Positions 24,776 through 32,020 of a stretch of DNA of 33,730 nt are shown piece after piece. Under the pieces are notes generated by a model, which was given only the letters and a program-made list of their open reading frames with translations, ran no database searches and was not told the origin of the DNA. Numbering within the stretch: position 1 is the first letter of the stretch; every line of letters begins with the position of its first letter. A program made the translations under genes and the position numbers. Source of the DNA: Candidatus Hadersleviella danica (lineage in GTDB: Bacteria > Chloroflexota > Anaerolineae > Promineifilales > Promineifilaceae); the NCBI GenBank assembly GCA_016711405.1, contig JADJSZ010000065.1, positions 1-33,730 on the forward strand. Direction: 5' to 3'.

Positions 24776-25261
24776 ATGTCTCACTTACGCCTCTTTACAC
24801 TTGTTCTCATGGGCTGGTTGTGGCTGATGACCAGTTCGGCCGTCTATGCCCAAACCACCCCACCCATCACCGATGATGATGTTAACCGCATTGCCAGCAA
24901 GCTGTTTTGCCCCACTTGTAGCAATACCCCTGTGGATGTTTGCCCCACCCAAACCTGCTCCGATTGGCGAGCACTGATTCGCCAGCAGTTGGTGGAGGGC
25001 AAGAGCGAAACGGAGATTTTGCAATACTTTTCGGATCAATTTGGGCCACAAGTGTTGGCCGATCCGCCCCGCGAAGGGTTTGGCTCGCTCGTTTGGATAA
25101 CGCCTTTGCTGGTGGTGCTGGGGGGTGTGGCTTTGTTCGGCCGTTATCTGCGCGGCCTGCGCCACGCGGCCGAACCTGCACCCATCGCCCCTACACCGAC
25201 GCTCGATGAAGCGACTTTGGCTAAAATCGAAGGAACCCTGCGCAGGGATGTCCAGCCCTGA
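24776..25261 (+). CDS. ccmH: Cytochrome c maturation protein CcmH/CycL
   Basis: 161 residues: a signal peptide (to SSAVYAQ), the short helical CcmH domain and one C-terminal membrane segment (LVWITPLLVVLGGVALFG). In the family the CxxC pair reduces the haem-binding cysteines of apocytochrome c outside the membrane. Here the motif reads LFCPTCSNTPVDVCPTQTC, which keeps C-x-x-C but lacks the usual LRCxxCQ wording and adds a second C-x4-C pair. DWRALIRQQLVEGKSETEIL and YFSDQFGPQVLADPP match the family helix and the conserved Y-G/P segment. No other ccm genes are nearby. Confidence 0.85.
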   Translation: MSHLRLFTLVLMGWLWLMTSSAVYAQTTPPITDDDVNRIASKLFCPTCSNTPVDVCPTQTCSDWRALIRQQLVEGKSETEILQYFSDQFGPQVLADPPREGFGSLVWITPLLVVLGGVALFGRYLRGLRHAAEPAPIAPTPTLDEATLAKIEGTLRRDVQP

Positions 25262-25376
25262 AATTGGTCTGCAAAAAATAGGGCTGTCCACGATGAAGTG
25301 GGGCAATATATTGCGCCACTGCTTATGGGAAGATACGTTTGCCAGTCCATTAGCGCCTCTCCACCTCTCGCGCAAA

Positions 25377-25405
25377 TTGACAAAAAACGGCCTTGTACCT
25401 ATACT
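25377..25405 (+). promoter_or_regulatory. Promoter of the FHA membrane protein gene
   Basis: TTGACA (25377-25382), a 17-base spacer and TATACT (25400-25405), about 40 bases upstream of AAGGAG (25434-25439) and the ATG at 25452. Confidence 0.82.
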
Positions 25406-25451
25406 GCGATTTAGTTTTTACCCGATGTCTTTTAAGGAGACCCACAACCCT

Positions 25452-26021
25452 ATGGCTTCTTTGCCAGCCCGCTTGGTTGTTCGCCACGGCCCCACCCCCA
25501 ATCAAGACTATACCTTGGTTTTAAGCACCAATATCATCGGCCGTGAGCCAATCAACGATGTTGTCTTCCCCGATGCCGAGATTTCGCGTCGCCATGCCCG
25601 CATTGTGTTGCAAAATCACAGCTACTACATCGAAGATTTGGGTAGCACGAATGGCACGTTTGTCAACGGCCGTCGCATTCACGCCATTACCAAACTGGGC
25701 AATGGCGACATCATAGACCTTGGTGAATCGGTGCGGCTGACTTTTGTGCGCGAGGAGGGTGGCACGGCCGATTCTGCCCCTGCTGTGGCCAGCCCCGTCC
25801 CCCCCACGGCCGTCAATCCCCGTGCCTATGAACCCGCCCCCCCAGCGGCCGAAGTTCCTCCCCCTGCCCCAGCCGTTTACGAAAACCACCAAGCCAATCG
25901 GCGCAACATGTACCTCGCCATCGGTTTGGGCGCGGTGCTAGTCTTGCTCTGTAGCTGTGCGGTTATTTATATCGCCATCAGCCAATTTGCCCCCGATTTG
26001 TTATCGGGCGTGGGTGGTTAA
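25452..26021 (+). CDS. FHA-domain membrane protein
   Basis: 189 residues, start chosen by AAGGAG upstream. Residues about 5-100 are a canonical FHA domain: IIGREPINDVVFPDAEISRR, then H, and EDLGSTNGTFVNGRRI, with the Arg, Ser-Arg-x-His and Ser-Thr-Asn-Gly residues that contact phosphothreonine. A Pro/Ala linker leads to a single membrane helix (MYLAIGLGAVLVLLCSCAVI) with a short tail outside. The FHA lies in the cytoplasm by the inside-positive pattern (NRRN before the helix). It would dock phosphorylated partners of Ser/Thr kinases at the membrane. No kinase gene is in the window. It has its own promoter and a strong terminator behind it. Confidence 0.87.
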   Translation: MASLPARLVVRHGPTPNQDYTLVLSTNIIGREPINDVVFPDAEISRRHARIVLQNHSYYIEDLGSTNGTFVNGRRIHAITKLGNGDIIDLGESVRLTFVREEGGTADSAPAVASPVPPTAVNPRAYEPAPPAAEVPPPAPAVYENHQANRRNMYLAIGLGAVLVLLCSCAVIYIAISQFAPDLLSGVGG

Positions 26022-26033
26022 AGTGAAGAGGGG

Positions 26034-26077
26034 AAAAAACAAAAACGGCCGCTTGCAAGCGGCCGTTTTGTTTTTTG
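26034..26077. terminator. Bidirectional terminator between the FHA gene and thrS
   Basis: A perfect palindrome at 26042-26069 (left arm AAAACGGCCGCTTG, no loop bases beyond the turn) is flanked by A runs on the left and T runs on the right, so it works on both strands. Both arms contain CGGCCG. Confidence 0.92.
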
Positions 26078-26104
26078 GGGTGGTTCGTGGTTGGGTGGCA
26101 GTGA

Positions 26105-26135
26105 ACTCACTAGCCACTAACCACTAATCACTTTT
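26105..26135. repeat. ACTAACC 7-nt array behind thrS
   Basis: ACTAGCC, ACTAACC, ACTAATC, ACTTTTG run up to the thrS stop codon. Confidence 0.7.
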
Positions 26136-26138
26136 GCC

Positions 26139-27968
26139 TTACAGTTCCATCGAATAGGAGCCAATCAACCCAAGGGCATGCGCTTTGAACTCGGCCAAAG
26201 CCATTGCCCCACGGTCTTCGTTTTGCCGCGTGCGAACGGCCACGGCCGTCTCCTCCTCTTCCTTGTCCCCCACCACCAACATGTAGGGCACCTTTTGGAG
26301 CTGAGCATTGCGGATTTTCTTATTCATCCGCTCCTGTCCGTCGTCCACCTCCACCCGCATCCCAAGGGCACGGAGTTCGGCAGACACTTGTTTAGCATAA
26401 TCCACGTGCCTATCCGTGATAGGTACAACGACCGCCTGCACAGGGGAGAGCCAGAGCGGGAACGCCCCATTGAAATGCTCAATGAGAATGCCCACGAACC
26501 GTTCCATACTGCCAAACGGGGCGCGGTGAATCATGACGGGGCGGTGGGGGTGGCCATCTTCGGCCGTGTATTCCAGCCCAAACCGCTCGGGGAGCAAAAA
26601 GTCCACCTGCACCGTGCCCAACTGCCACTCCCGCTTCAGCACATCGCGGAAGATGAAGTCGAGTTTGGGGCCGTAAAAAGCCGCCTCACCCGCCTCAATC
26701 GTGTAGTTCATGCCCACCGAATCGGCCGCTTCTTTGATGGCGCTAATCCCCTTGGCCCACATCTCGGGCGTGCCTGCGTACTTGTCACTCTCGGGGTCGT
26801 TCGTACCCAGCCGGGCGCGAAAATCGCTAAAGCCCATCGTCTCAAAGACATACTTAATGAGATTGACGACGTTAATGAACTCCTCGTTGAGTTGGTCGGG
26901 CGTGACAAACAAGTGGGAGTCGTCCACCGTGAAGCCGCGCACCCGCGTCAACCCCGTCAGCTCGCCGCTCTGCTCGTAGCGGTAGACCGTGCCAAATTCG
27001 GCCAAGCGCACGGGCAAATCCCGATAACTGCGGGCTTTGCTCTTGTAGATTTCGATGTGGTGGGGGCAGTTCATCGGCTTGAGCATGAACTTTTCGCCAT
27101 CCACGTCAATCGGCGTGTATTGGCTGGCTTTGTAGTAGGGGTAATGGCCACTCGTGATGTACAAATCGAGCTTGCCGATGTGGGGCGTGATGACGGGCAG
27201 GTAGCCTCGGTCGAGTTGGGCGCGGCGCAGGAAGTTCTCCAGCGTTTCGCGCAGAACGGCTCCTTTGGGCAACCACAGCGGCAAACCCGCGCCGACGAGT
27301 TGGGAGATGTGGAACAGTTCCAACTCTTTGCCCAGCTTGCGGTGGTCGCGGGCTTTGGCCTCTTCCAATCGCTTGAGGTATTCGTCTAGCTCTTCTTTGT
27401 TGTGCCACGCCGTGCCGTAAATGCGTTGCAACTGCGGCCGATTTTCGTCCCCGCGCCAATACGCCCCGCCCGTGCGGAGCAGTTTGATGGCGTTGCCTTT
27501 GATTTTGGACGTGAAGGGCACATGCGGCCCTTTGCACAAATCCGTAAAGTTGCGGTGGCGGTAGATGCTCATCTCGCTGGCAGGGTCTTGCGTGGGACGG
27601 CCGTTCTCGTCCACTCGCCCCTCGGCCAAATCGGCGATGAGTTCGAGTTTGTACGGTTGGCTGGCGAAGAAGGCTTGGGCCTCGGCCGTGCTCATCGCCG
27701 AATGCTCCAGCGGGGCATTCTTCTTGAGCAACTGCTTCATCGTCGCCTCAATTTTCTCCAAATCCTCGGGCGCAAACGTGATGGGTTTGCCGTCTTCATT
27801 TTTTCCCAAATCAAAGTCGTAATAATAACCATCCTCGATGGGTGGCCCGATGGCCAGCAACGCTTGCGGGAAATGTTCCAGCACCGCCTCAGCCATCACA
27901 TGCGCGGCCGTGTGCCGGATGCGATACAGTTCAGATTGTTCGTAAGGGATATTTTCTTGCTCAGACAT
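26139..27968 (-). CDS. thrS: Threonyl-tRNA synthetase lacking the TGS domain
   Basis: 609 residues. It attaches threonine to tRNA-Thr. The protein begins directly at the editing domain (H19 and H23 of RHTAAH; Cys and His of CKGPHVPF), with GAGGAA six bases upstream of the ATG, so the usual about 60-residue N-terminal TGS domain is absent. The class II core is complete: GAGLPLWLPKGAVLRETLEN (motif 1 region), the zinc ligand Cys in MKPMNCPHHIEIY, motif 2 (FGTVYRYEQSG, then LTRVRGFTVDD) and motif 3 (HRAPFGSMERFVGILIEH). The anticodon-binding domain ends the protein (VVPITDRHVDYAKQVSAELR). Expression is controlled by the T-box upstream. Confidence 0.95.
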   Translation of the reverse strand: MSEQENIPYEQSELYRIRHTAAHVMAEAVLEHFPQALLAIGPPIEDGYYYDFDLGKNEDGKPITFAPEDLEKIEATMKQLLKKNAPLEHSAMSTAEAQAFFASQPYKLELIADLAEGRVDENGRPTQDPASEMSIYRHRNFTDLCKGPHVPFTSKIKGNAIKLLRTGGAYWRGDENRPQLQRIYGTAWHNKEELDEYLKRLEEAKARDHRKLGKELELFHISQLVGAGLPLWLPKGAVLRETLENFLRRAQLDRGYLPVITPHIGKLDLYITSGHYPYYKASQYTPIDVDGEKFMLKPMNCPHHIEIYKSKARSYRDLPVRLAEFGTVYRYEQSGELTGLTRVRGFTVDDSHLFVTPDQLNEEFINVVNLIKYVFETMGFSDFRARLGTNDPESDKYAGTPEMWAKGISAIKEAADSVGMNYTIEAGEAAFYGPKLDFIFRDVLKREWQLGTVQVDFLLPERFGLEYTAEDGHPHRPVMIHRAPFGSMERFVGILIEHFNGAFPLWLSPVQAVVVPITDRHVDYAKQVSAELRALGMRVEVDDGQERMNKKIRNAQLQKVPYMLVVGDKEEEETAVAVRTRQNEDRGAMALAEFKAHALGLIGSYSMEL

Positions 27969-27974
27969 GAGATT

Positions 27975-28016
27975 CCTCGAGGTAGCTGTCAGCTATCAGC
28001 TATCAGCTATCAGCTT
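27975..28016. repeat. AGCTATC 7-nt array before the thrS start
   Basis: AGCTGTC, AGCTATC, AGCTATC, AGCTATC and AGCTTTT in strict 7-nt phase, ending nine bases from the thrS start codon. The stretch 28017-28110 between the two arrays holds no gene and no motif I can name. Confidence 0.9.
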
Positions 28017-28110
28017 TTGTTGTTGGGTAATGTATTGCGAATGACCAATGACAAATAACGATTAATAAGTTCGATTCGGGTTCATCTTTTCACCTCTTAC
28101 TTCTCCCACC

Positions 28111-28150
28111 AGCTAAAAGCTAAGAGCTAACAGCTAACAGCTTTTAGCTA
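28111..28150. repeat. AGCTAAC 7-nt array behind the T-box terminator
   Basis: AGCTAAA, AGCTAAG, AGCTAAC, AGCTAAC, AGCTTTT and AGCTAAA in 7-nt phase, directly downstream of the T-box terminator on the minus strand. Confidence 0.9.
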
Positions 28151-28186
28151 AAAAAAAAGCCACCGCCCCAGTGCTGGGACGATGGC
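28150..28186 (-). terminator. T-box regulated terminator
   Basis: A 12-bp stem (28159-28170 with 28175-28186, loop GTGC) is followed by eight or nine T on the minus strand. It overlaps the region that would pair in the antiterminator form. Confidence 0.9.
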
Positions 28187-28415
28187 GTGACATCGTGGTT
28201 CCACCCAACTTTGGCACACGGTTGTGTACCCTTGTTGCGGCCGTTAACGGGGCCTGCCGGGCGAGAATACTACACTATTATACTTTCTTCACCCCGTCAC
28301 TCATGGGTGGTTTTCGCTTGGGTTCGGCCGTGGGTGCTTTCAGCCAGTGGCACTCACTCTCTGGGGCGGGGAGCCAAGTTACTCGTCCCAATCAACGTGT
28401 TGGTTTGTTGGTTGT
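28159..28415 (-). ncRNA. T-box riboswitch controlling thrS
   Basis: The minus-strand leader carries the T-box core GGGTGGAACCACG (28206-28194), with TGGA in the bulge expected to pair with the tRNA acceptor end. Stem I shows TTGGGACGAGTAACTTGG, which includes the conserved GA/AGTA motif. A candidate threonine specifier ACC lies in GCGAAAACCACCC (about 28308-28320). The intrinsic terminator follows the T-box core. In the family, uncharged tRNA-Thr stabilises the antiterminator and lets thrS be transcribed. The specifier assignment is my reading and needs folding. Confidence 0.9.
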
Positions 28416-28423
28416 GTAGCGAA

Positions 28424-28451
28424 ATTATAAGGAATGAGTGGCGAATGTCAA
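28424..28451 (-). promoter_or_regulatory. Promoter of thrS
   Basis: Minus-strand TTGACA (28451-28446), 16-base spacer, TATAAT (28429-28424), both consensus. Transcription would start a few bases before the T-box leader. Confidence 0.9.
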
Positions 28452-28485
28452 ATTAGATAGCCACAGTTAGGTGGTGATTAGCCCA

Positions 28486-28708
28486 GGAGGGCCGCGGGCG
28501 CCGGCCGGGGGGGGCAAAGGAGAAGGGAAGGGGGGGAGGGGAAAAAAAAGGGAAGGGGGGGGGGGAGGGAAGGAAAAAAAGGAGGCAGAAAAGGGGGGAA
28601 GGGGAGGAAGGGAGAGAGGGAAGGGGGGGGGGGGAGGGGAGGGGGCCAAAGGGGGGGGGAAGACGCCACGGGGAAGGGAGAAAGAGAAGAGAAAAAGGGA
28701 GAAAAAGG
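28486..28708. other. Purine-only low-complexity block, probable unreadable sequence
   Basis: About 220 bases consist almost only of G and A on the plus strand, with G runs up to about a dozen, starting with CCGGCCGGGG and ending where normal coding sequence (ACGGCCTGCCCGCCGATGGG) resumes. It replaces the expected last few codons of the monooxygenase gene. No other region looks like this. I read it as base-calling failure at a read or contig end rather than biology. Confidence 0.65.
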
Positions 28709-28997
28709 AGACGGCCTGCCCGCCGATGGGTGTGGTGATGAACCGCTCCCCAAAGCCAGCGATGAGCGGCCGTCCTTTCGCAATCGCCTGTTGCACCGAG
28801 GGGAGCGTGAGCGAAGCCTCGTGGCTGGCTTGGCTATCCCACACCTCGGTAATCCACAGTGCATTTTCATCGCTGGGGTCTTCGGCGATGATGTAACTGT
28901 GGCAACCGGGCATTCCTGCGACACCGTCGAGCAATATCGCCGCCAACGCATCCCGTTGGCCAGCTACGGCTAACATTTTGCCAATTAATCCGTACAT
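28700..28997 (-). CDS. Antibiotic-biosynthesis-monooxygenase-fold protein (3' end obscured)
   Basis: The start at 28997 has AGGA nine bases upstream. The first about 95 residues are a small ABM ferredoxin-like domain (MYGLIGKMLAVAGQRDALAA, GMPGCHSYIIAEDPSDENAL, ITEVWDSQASHEASL), ending near FITTPIGGQ, where such proteins normally finish. The open frame formally runs on to 28467 through the low-complexity block, giving a meaningless Pro/Ser/Phe tail. Family members include cofactor-free quinol monooxygenases and dimeric haem-binding proteins; the substrate cannot be told. It lies 36 bases after the haloalkane dehalogenase gene on the same strand, probably in one operon. Confidence 0.78.
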
Positions 28998-29000
28998 GGG

Positions 29001-29033
29001 GTTCCTGAAGAGAGAAAAGAGAAGAGAGAGGAG
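29001..29033. repeat. AGAGAGA-type 7-nt array
   Basis: Purine words AGAGAGA, AAAGAGA, AGAGAGA and GGAGTTA fill the gap between the dehalogenase stop and the monooxygenase start. Confidence 0.5.
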
Positions 29034-29919
29034 TTAATTTATGGCCGCCCATTGAATGAGGATTTGGGCCAATTCAGGGCCTTTGTCCTCTTGCAAAAAG
29101 TGGCCCGCGCCTTGTATCGTCGTGTGCGGTTGCCCTTTGGCGCCGGGGATAAGCCGTTGCAAGACGCGCTCCCCCCCCGCCGTAATGGGGTCGCCATCGC
29201 TAAAGGTGGTCAGGAAGGGTTTGTCGTAGCGCATCAGGCCGCGCCATGCTGTGCGGTTGGCGGCCGAGGCGGGGTTATCGGCCGTGGTCGGCACAAGGGC
29301 GGGCATAATTCGCGCCGCTTCCTTGTAACTTTCGTCGGGGAAAGGGGCTTCATAGCCCGCCAACACCTCTTTGGAGAGCGTCGTCGTCGTTGCCCCCTGC
29401 ATAATGCGGCCGATGGGCAAGCGCGACACATTTTGCACAAAGCTCTGCCACTGCTGAAACGCCTCGGGCATGGCTTGGTCGCCCGTGGGCAAGCCACCGT
29501 TGCCAATAGCCACGCGGGCAAACCGCTCAGGGTGCTCCCCCACCAGTCGCAAGCCAATCAACGCCCCCCAATCTTGGCCAAACAAGGTGATGTCGTGCAA
29601 ATCGAGTGCTTCGACAAAGCCCCACATCCAATCTACAAAGCTGCTGGAAGCTGTATTCAGCACGGTCGGCCAGTTTGTCCGATTTGCCAAAGCCGGGCAA
29701 GTCGGGGGCGATGGTGCGAAAACCAGCGGCCGCCAGCGGGGGAATCATGTGGCGATAGAGAAATGACCACGATGGTTCGCCGTGGAGCAGGAGAAATACG
29801 GGGCCATCGGCTGGCCCCTCGGCCACATAATGCACCCGCACCTCGCCGAGTTGGAGGTAATGCGGGGCAAAGGGGTAGTCGGGCAGGTTTTCAAAGCGGT
29901 CGTCGGGAGTACGGAGCAT
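29034..29919 (-). CDS. Haloalkane dehalogenase, DhlA-like alpha/beta hydrolase (one frameshift)
   Basis: Cleaves carbon-halogen bonds by hydrolysis. The N-terminal part (29919 downward) has MLRTPDDRFENLPDYPFAPH and the oxyanion motif HGEPSWSFLYRHMIPPL, then FRTIAPDLPGFGKSDK. The frame breaks near 29645 and continues as SSFVDWMWGFVEALDLHDIT with the nucleophile motif GQDWGA, where Asp is the nucleophile and Trp a halide ligand. The acid is probably the Asp in TFSDGDPIT and the base His is in GAGHFLQED. These match haloalkane dehalogenase subfamily I, close in wording to DhlA of Xanthobacter (HGEPTW, QDWGG). The joined protein is about 295 residues. Activity on real halocarbons is not proven by sequence; some relatives act on other epoxides or esters. 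Confidence 0.85.
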
Positions 29920-29961
29920 GGCGGTTACTCGTTACTGGTTACAACCTATTCATGGGGATCC

Positions 29962-30046
29962 AGATAGAGGGTAGAGATAGAGATAGAGGGGGGCGTATTA
30001 GATTGGCCTATCGAGTTTCCTCTATCTCTATCTCTCGTCTCTATCT
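29962..30046. repeat. GATAGAG array with inverted second half
   Basis: AGATAGAGGGTAGAGATAG passes into AGATAGAG, and after about 30 bases the complementary TCCTCTATCTCTATCTCTC follows. It lies between recO and the dehalogenase gene. Confidence 0.8.
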
Positions 30047-30052
30047 GAATGG

Positions 30053-30832
30053 TTATTCGTGGTCAAATAAGTTGGCTTCGCGGCGCAGGCGGTGCAAAAA
30101 GTCCACCGATTTGAGGTGGCGTTCGAGCAGGAAGGTGATGTAGTAGTGCAAGACTTGCTCGAGTTCGGTGTGCAAATCGCGCCGCAGTTGCAACGGCCGT
30201 ACCCCCTCCCACGCATGGGTTTGCAAGTAGCGCAACACCTTCACCGCACTGGCCGAAATGGCACGACTGCGGCGGTCTTCTTTGTGGTACTGCGGCCGTA
30301 ACAAGCCCCCCATCTCTGCGCTAAAAAACTGCTCTTCCTGCTCAATTGGTTCGTTGCTAAAGACGCAGTAAAAGAGTTGGGGCTGGTAGCCCACCAAACT
30401 GAGCAAGCGCAATTCATAGTAACGGGCGGCGAGGAGCAAATTATCCCCTTCGTTCATCCAGCCCAACCCCTCTTGGAGCAGGGCATAGAGAGCGGGGTTT
30501 TTGTCCTCATCGGCCGTGAACTTGTCCAACAACTCCACCGCATACGCCGCATAGGTGGTGCGCACCAAATCATCGCGCAGGGCGGGGTAGTTTTCCACCA
30601 ATTCCGCTTGGGTAACCACCCCAATATCGCGCCCCGTGGCAATCATAAATTCCGTCCGCATGAACAGCTCCACATGCCCCGTTTTGCGGCTATTTGGCTT
30701 TCGCGCCCCCTTGGCCAACGCTTTGATTTTGCCGTAATCGCGGGTGTAAAGCGTCAGCAATCTATCCGCTTCGCCAAAATCGGTGCGGCGCAAGACAATT
30801 CCTTCGGTGCGGAGGCTTTTTTCGCGGGACAT
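30053..30832 (-). CDS. recO: DNA repair protein RecO
   Basis: 259 residues. RecO binds single-stranded DNA and, with RecR, loads RecA at gaps. The N-terminal OB fold is clear (RTEGIVLRRTDFGEADRLLT, then YTRDYGKIKALAKGARKPNS), followed by the helical C-terminal domain (AAYAVELLDKFTADEDKNPA). The zinc-finger region that in many RecO proteins has four Cys reads FYCVFSNEPIEQEEQFFSAE and then MGGLLRPQYHKED, with only one Cys left, so zinc binding is probably lost. The stop codon lies inside GAATAACCA, a word of the neighbouring repeat family. No Shine-Dalgarno precedes the ATG. The gene is first of a minus-strand run toward the dehalogenase. Confidence 0.93.
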   Translation of the reverse strand: MSREKSLRTEGIVLRRTDFGEADRLLTLYTRDYGKIKALAKGARKPNSRKTGHVELFMRTEFMIATGRDIGVVTQAELVENYPALRDDLVRTTYAAYAVELLDKFTADEDKNPALYALLQEGLGWMNEGDNLLLAARYYELRLLSLVGYQPQLFYCVFSNEPIEQEEQFFSAEMGGLLRPQYHKEDRRSRAISASAVKVLRYLQTHAWEGVRPLQLRRDLHTELEQVLHYYITFLLERHLKSVDFLHRLRREANLFDHE

Positions 30833-30841
30833 GGGGGGGAG

Positions 30842-30955
30842 GGGTGTAAAAGGTGAAAGGTGAAAAGGGTCTCACTTACTCGAGTAAATAGTAAGTGGTA
30901 AGTAGTAAATAGCGGTTAGTTTATCACTACTCGCTACTCACTACTCACTTTTTAT
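30842..30955. repeat. GTGAAAG, GTAAGTA and CACTACT 7-nt arrays
   Basis: GTAAAAG, GTGAAAG, GTGAAAA is followed by GTAAATA, GTAAGTG, GTAAGTA, GTAAATA, and then by the partly complementary CACTACT, CGCTACT, CACTACT, CACTTTT. All are in 7-nt steps. Upstream side of recO, downstream side of the WD40 gene. Confidence 0.85.
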
Positions 30956-30988
30956 TCGTGCTTGGGAGATTTGCTTTAGACGAGCTAT

Positions 30989-32017
30989 CTACTCTCTGGG
31001 GTGGCGAGGCGTTGCTGTACAACATAGCAAACCTCGGCCAGTACAGATTCGGAATGGCAAAATGCGTTCCGCGTGCCACAAAATCGGACAACTCTGGGTG
31101 GTAGCCCCAACTCCGCCATCCATTGTGTTGTGGCTGTGGCTATACCACAAAAGTTCGGTCGCTTCTAGCCGCACCCCTTCGTAACCCCATTGAGTGGTAT
31201 TCCATGTCCAATCGTGGCGCGTTTGCAAACGTGGATAGGGGGTCAGATGGGTAAGCAAACGTTGAAATTGTGTTTGCCAGCGTGTCTGCAATGGCTCGGG
31301 GGGCATCTCGAAGGCGTGCAAACTGTTTTGCTGGAAGGTGGCGCAGATGAGTTGCATGGTTGAACTGAGAACCGCAATATCGTTTATGTACGCAGGGGAT
31401 GGCAAAGCACGGCCGAAAAACTGCCCCTCAAACGGCCGCCAAATACCCACCCAGCCATCGCCCGCCACCCCCACAGCTTGCGAATCCGCCGACCAGCGCA
31501 AAGAACGAACGCCTGATGTGACGATCTCATATTGGAGGTAATCAAGGGTGATGGGTTCTCCTTTTTGCGATACGGGGTGATAGATAAGCCCGCCTCGGTT
31601 GAGGCAAGCCATTGGCCATCTGGGGCAAGGGCGCGGATGGGCCGTGGTTGAGGGAATAAGAGAGTTGGTGAGGCAAAGCTGTGGCTTTGGCTTTATCGAG
31701 AAAAACCAGCGCTCGGCGGCGGCGGGTTGTCGTTGGCTCACGCTGTTGCAGGAGTTGCCCCGTGCTGGTTTGCCATACCCAAATCCCACCCCACACAGTT
31801 CCCGCCGCCAGCCGCGACCCATCGGCTGAAAAAGCAAGGGTGTGCACTTGCCCTGCCACACCCGCCAAACGGCCGATGAGATTTCCGCTGGCTAAATCCC
31901 AAATGGTGACAGGCGCTGATTCCCCACCCCCACAGGCAATCCATTTTTCATCTGGCGAAACAGCAATCGCAAGGATGGGGGATGGATGGTTGATAGGGGC
32001 GAGGGCACAAACGCCAT
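30989..32017 (-). CDS. WD40-repeat protein (several frameshifts)
   Basis: The ATG at 32017 follows the ankyrin gene stop by three bases. After a shift in the first codons the frame reads NHPSPILAIAVSPDEKWIAC, then APVTIWDLASGNLIGRLAG, QVHTLAFSADGSRLAAGTVW and GGIWVWQTSTGQLLQQREP, which are two WD40 blades with the usual S-P/A-D-x4-A and IW-D/Q-x-x-x-G spacing. A third-frame stretch (PIRALAPDGQWLASTEAGL) and the last frame (VRSLRWSADSQAVGVAGDGW, VGIWRPFEGQ) supply two more. At least three shifts occur within about 500 bases. After this the remaining about 150 residues (LQLICATFQQ..., LTPYPRLQTRHDWTWN) are unassigned. Either a decayed gene or sequencing errors. Partner unknown. Confidence 0.7.
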
Positions 32018-32020
32018 GAG

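Noticed and set aside
26178..27389. 403-residue plus-strand open frame opposite thrS
   Set aside because: Antisense shadow of threonyl-tRNA synthetase.
28171..28456. Small plus-strand open frames over the T-box leader
   Set aside because: The opposite strand carries a complete T-box with promoter and terminator; the open frames have no ribosome-binding site.
28471..28896. Gly/Arg/Glu-rich open frame on the plus strand and Pro-rich tail on the minus strand
   Set aside because: Both are produced by the purine low-complexity block, not by coding signals.
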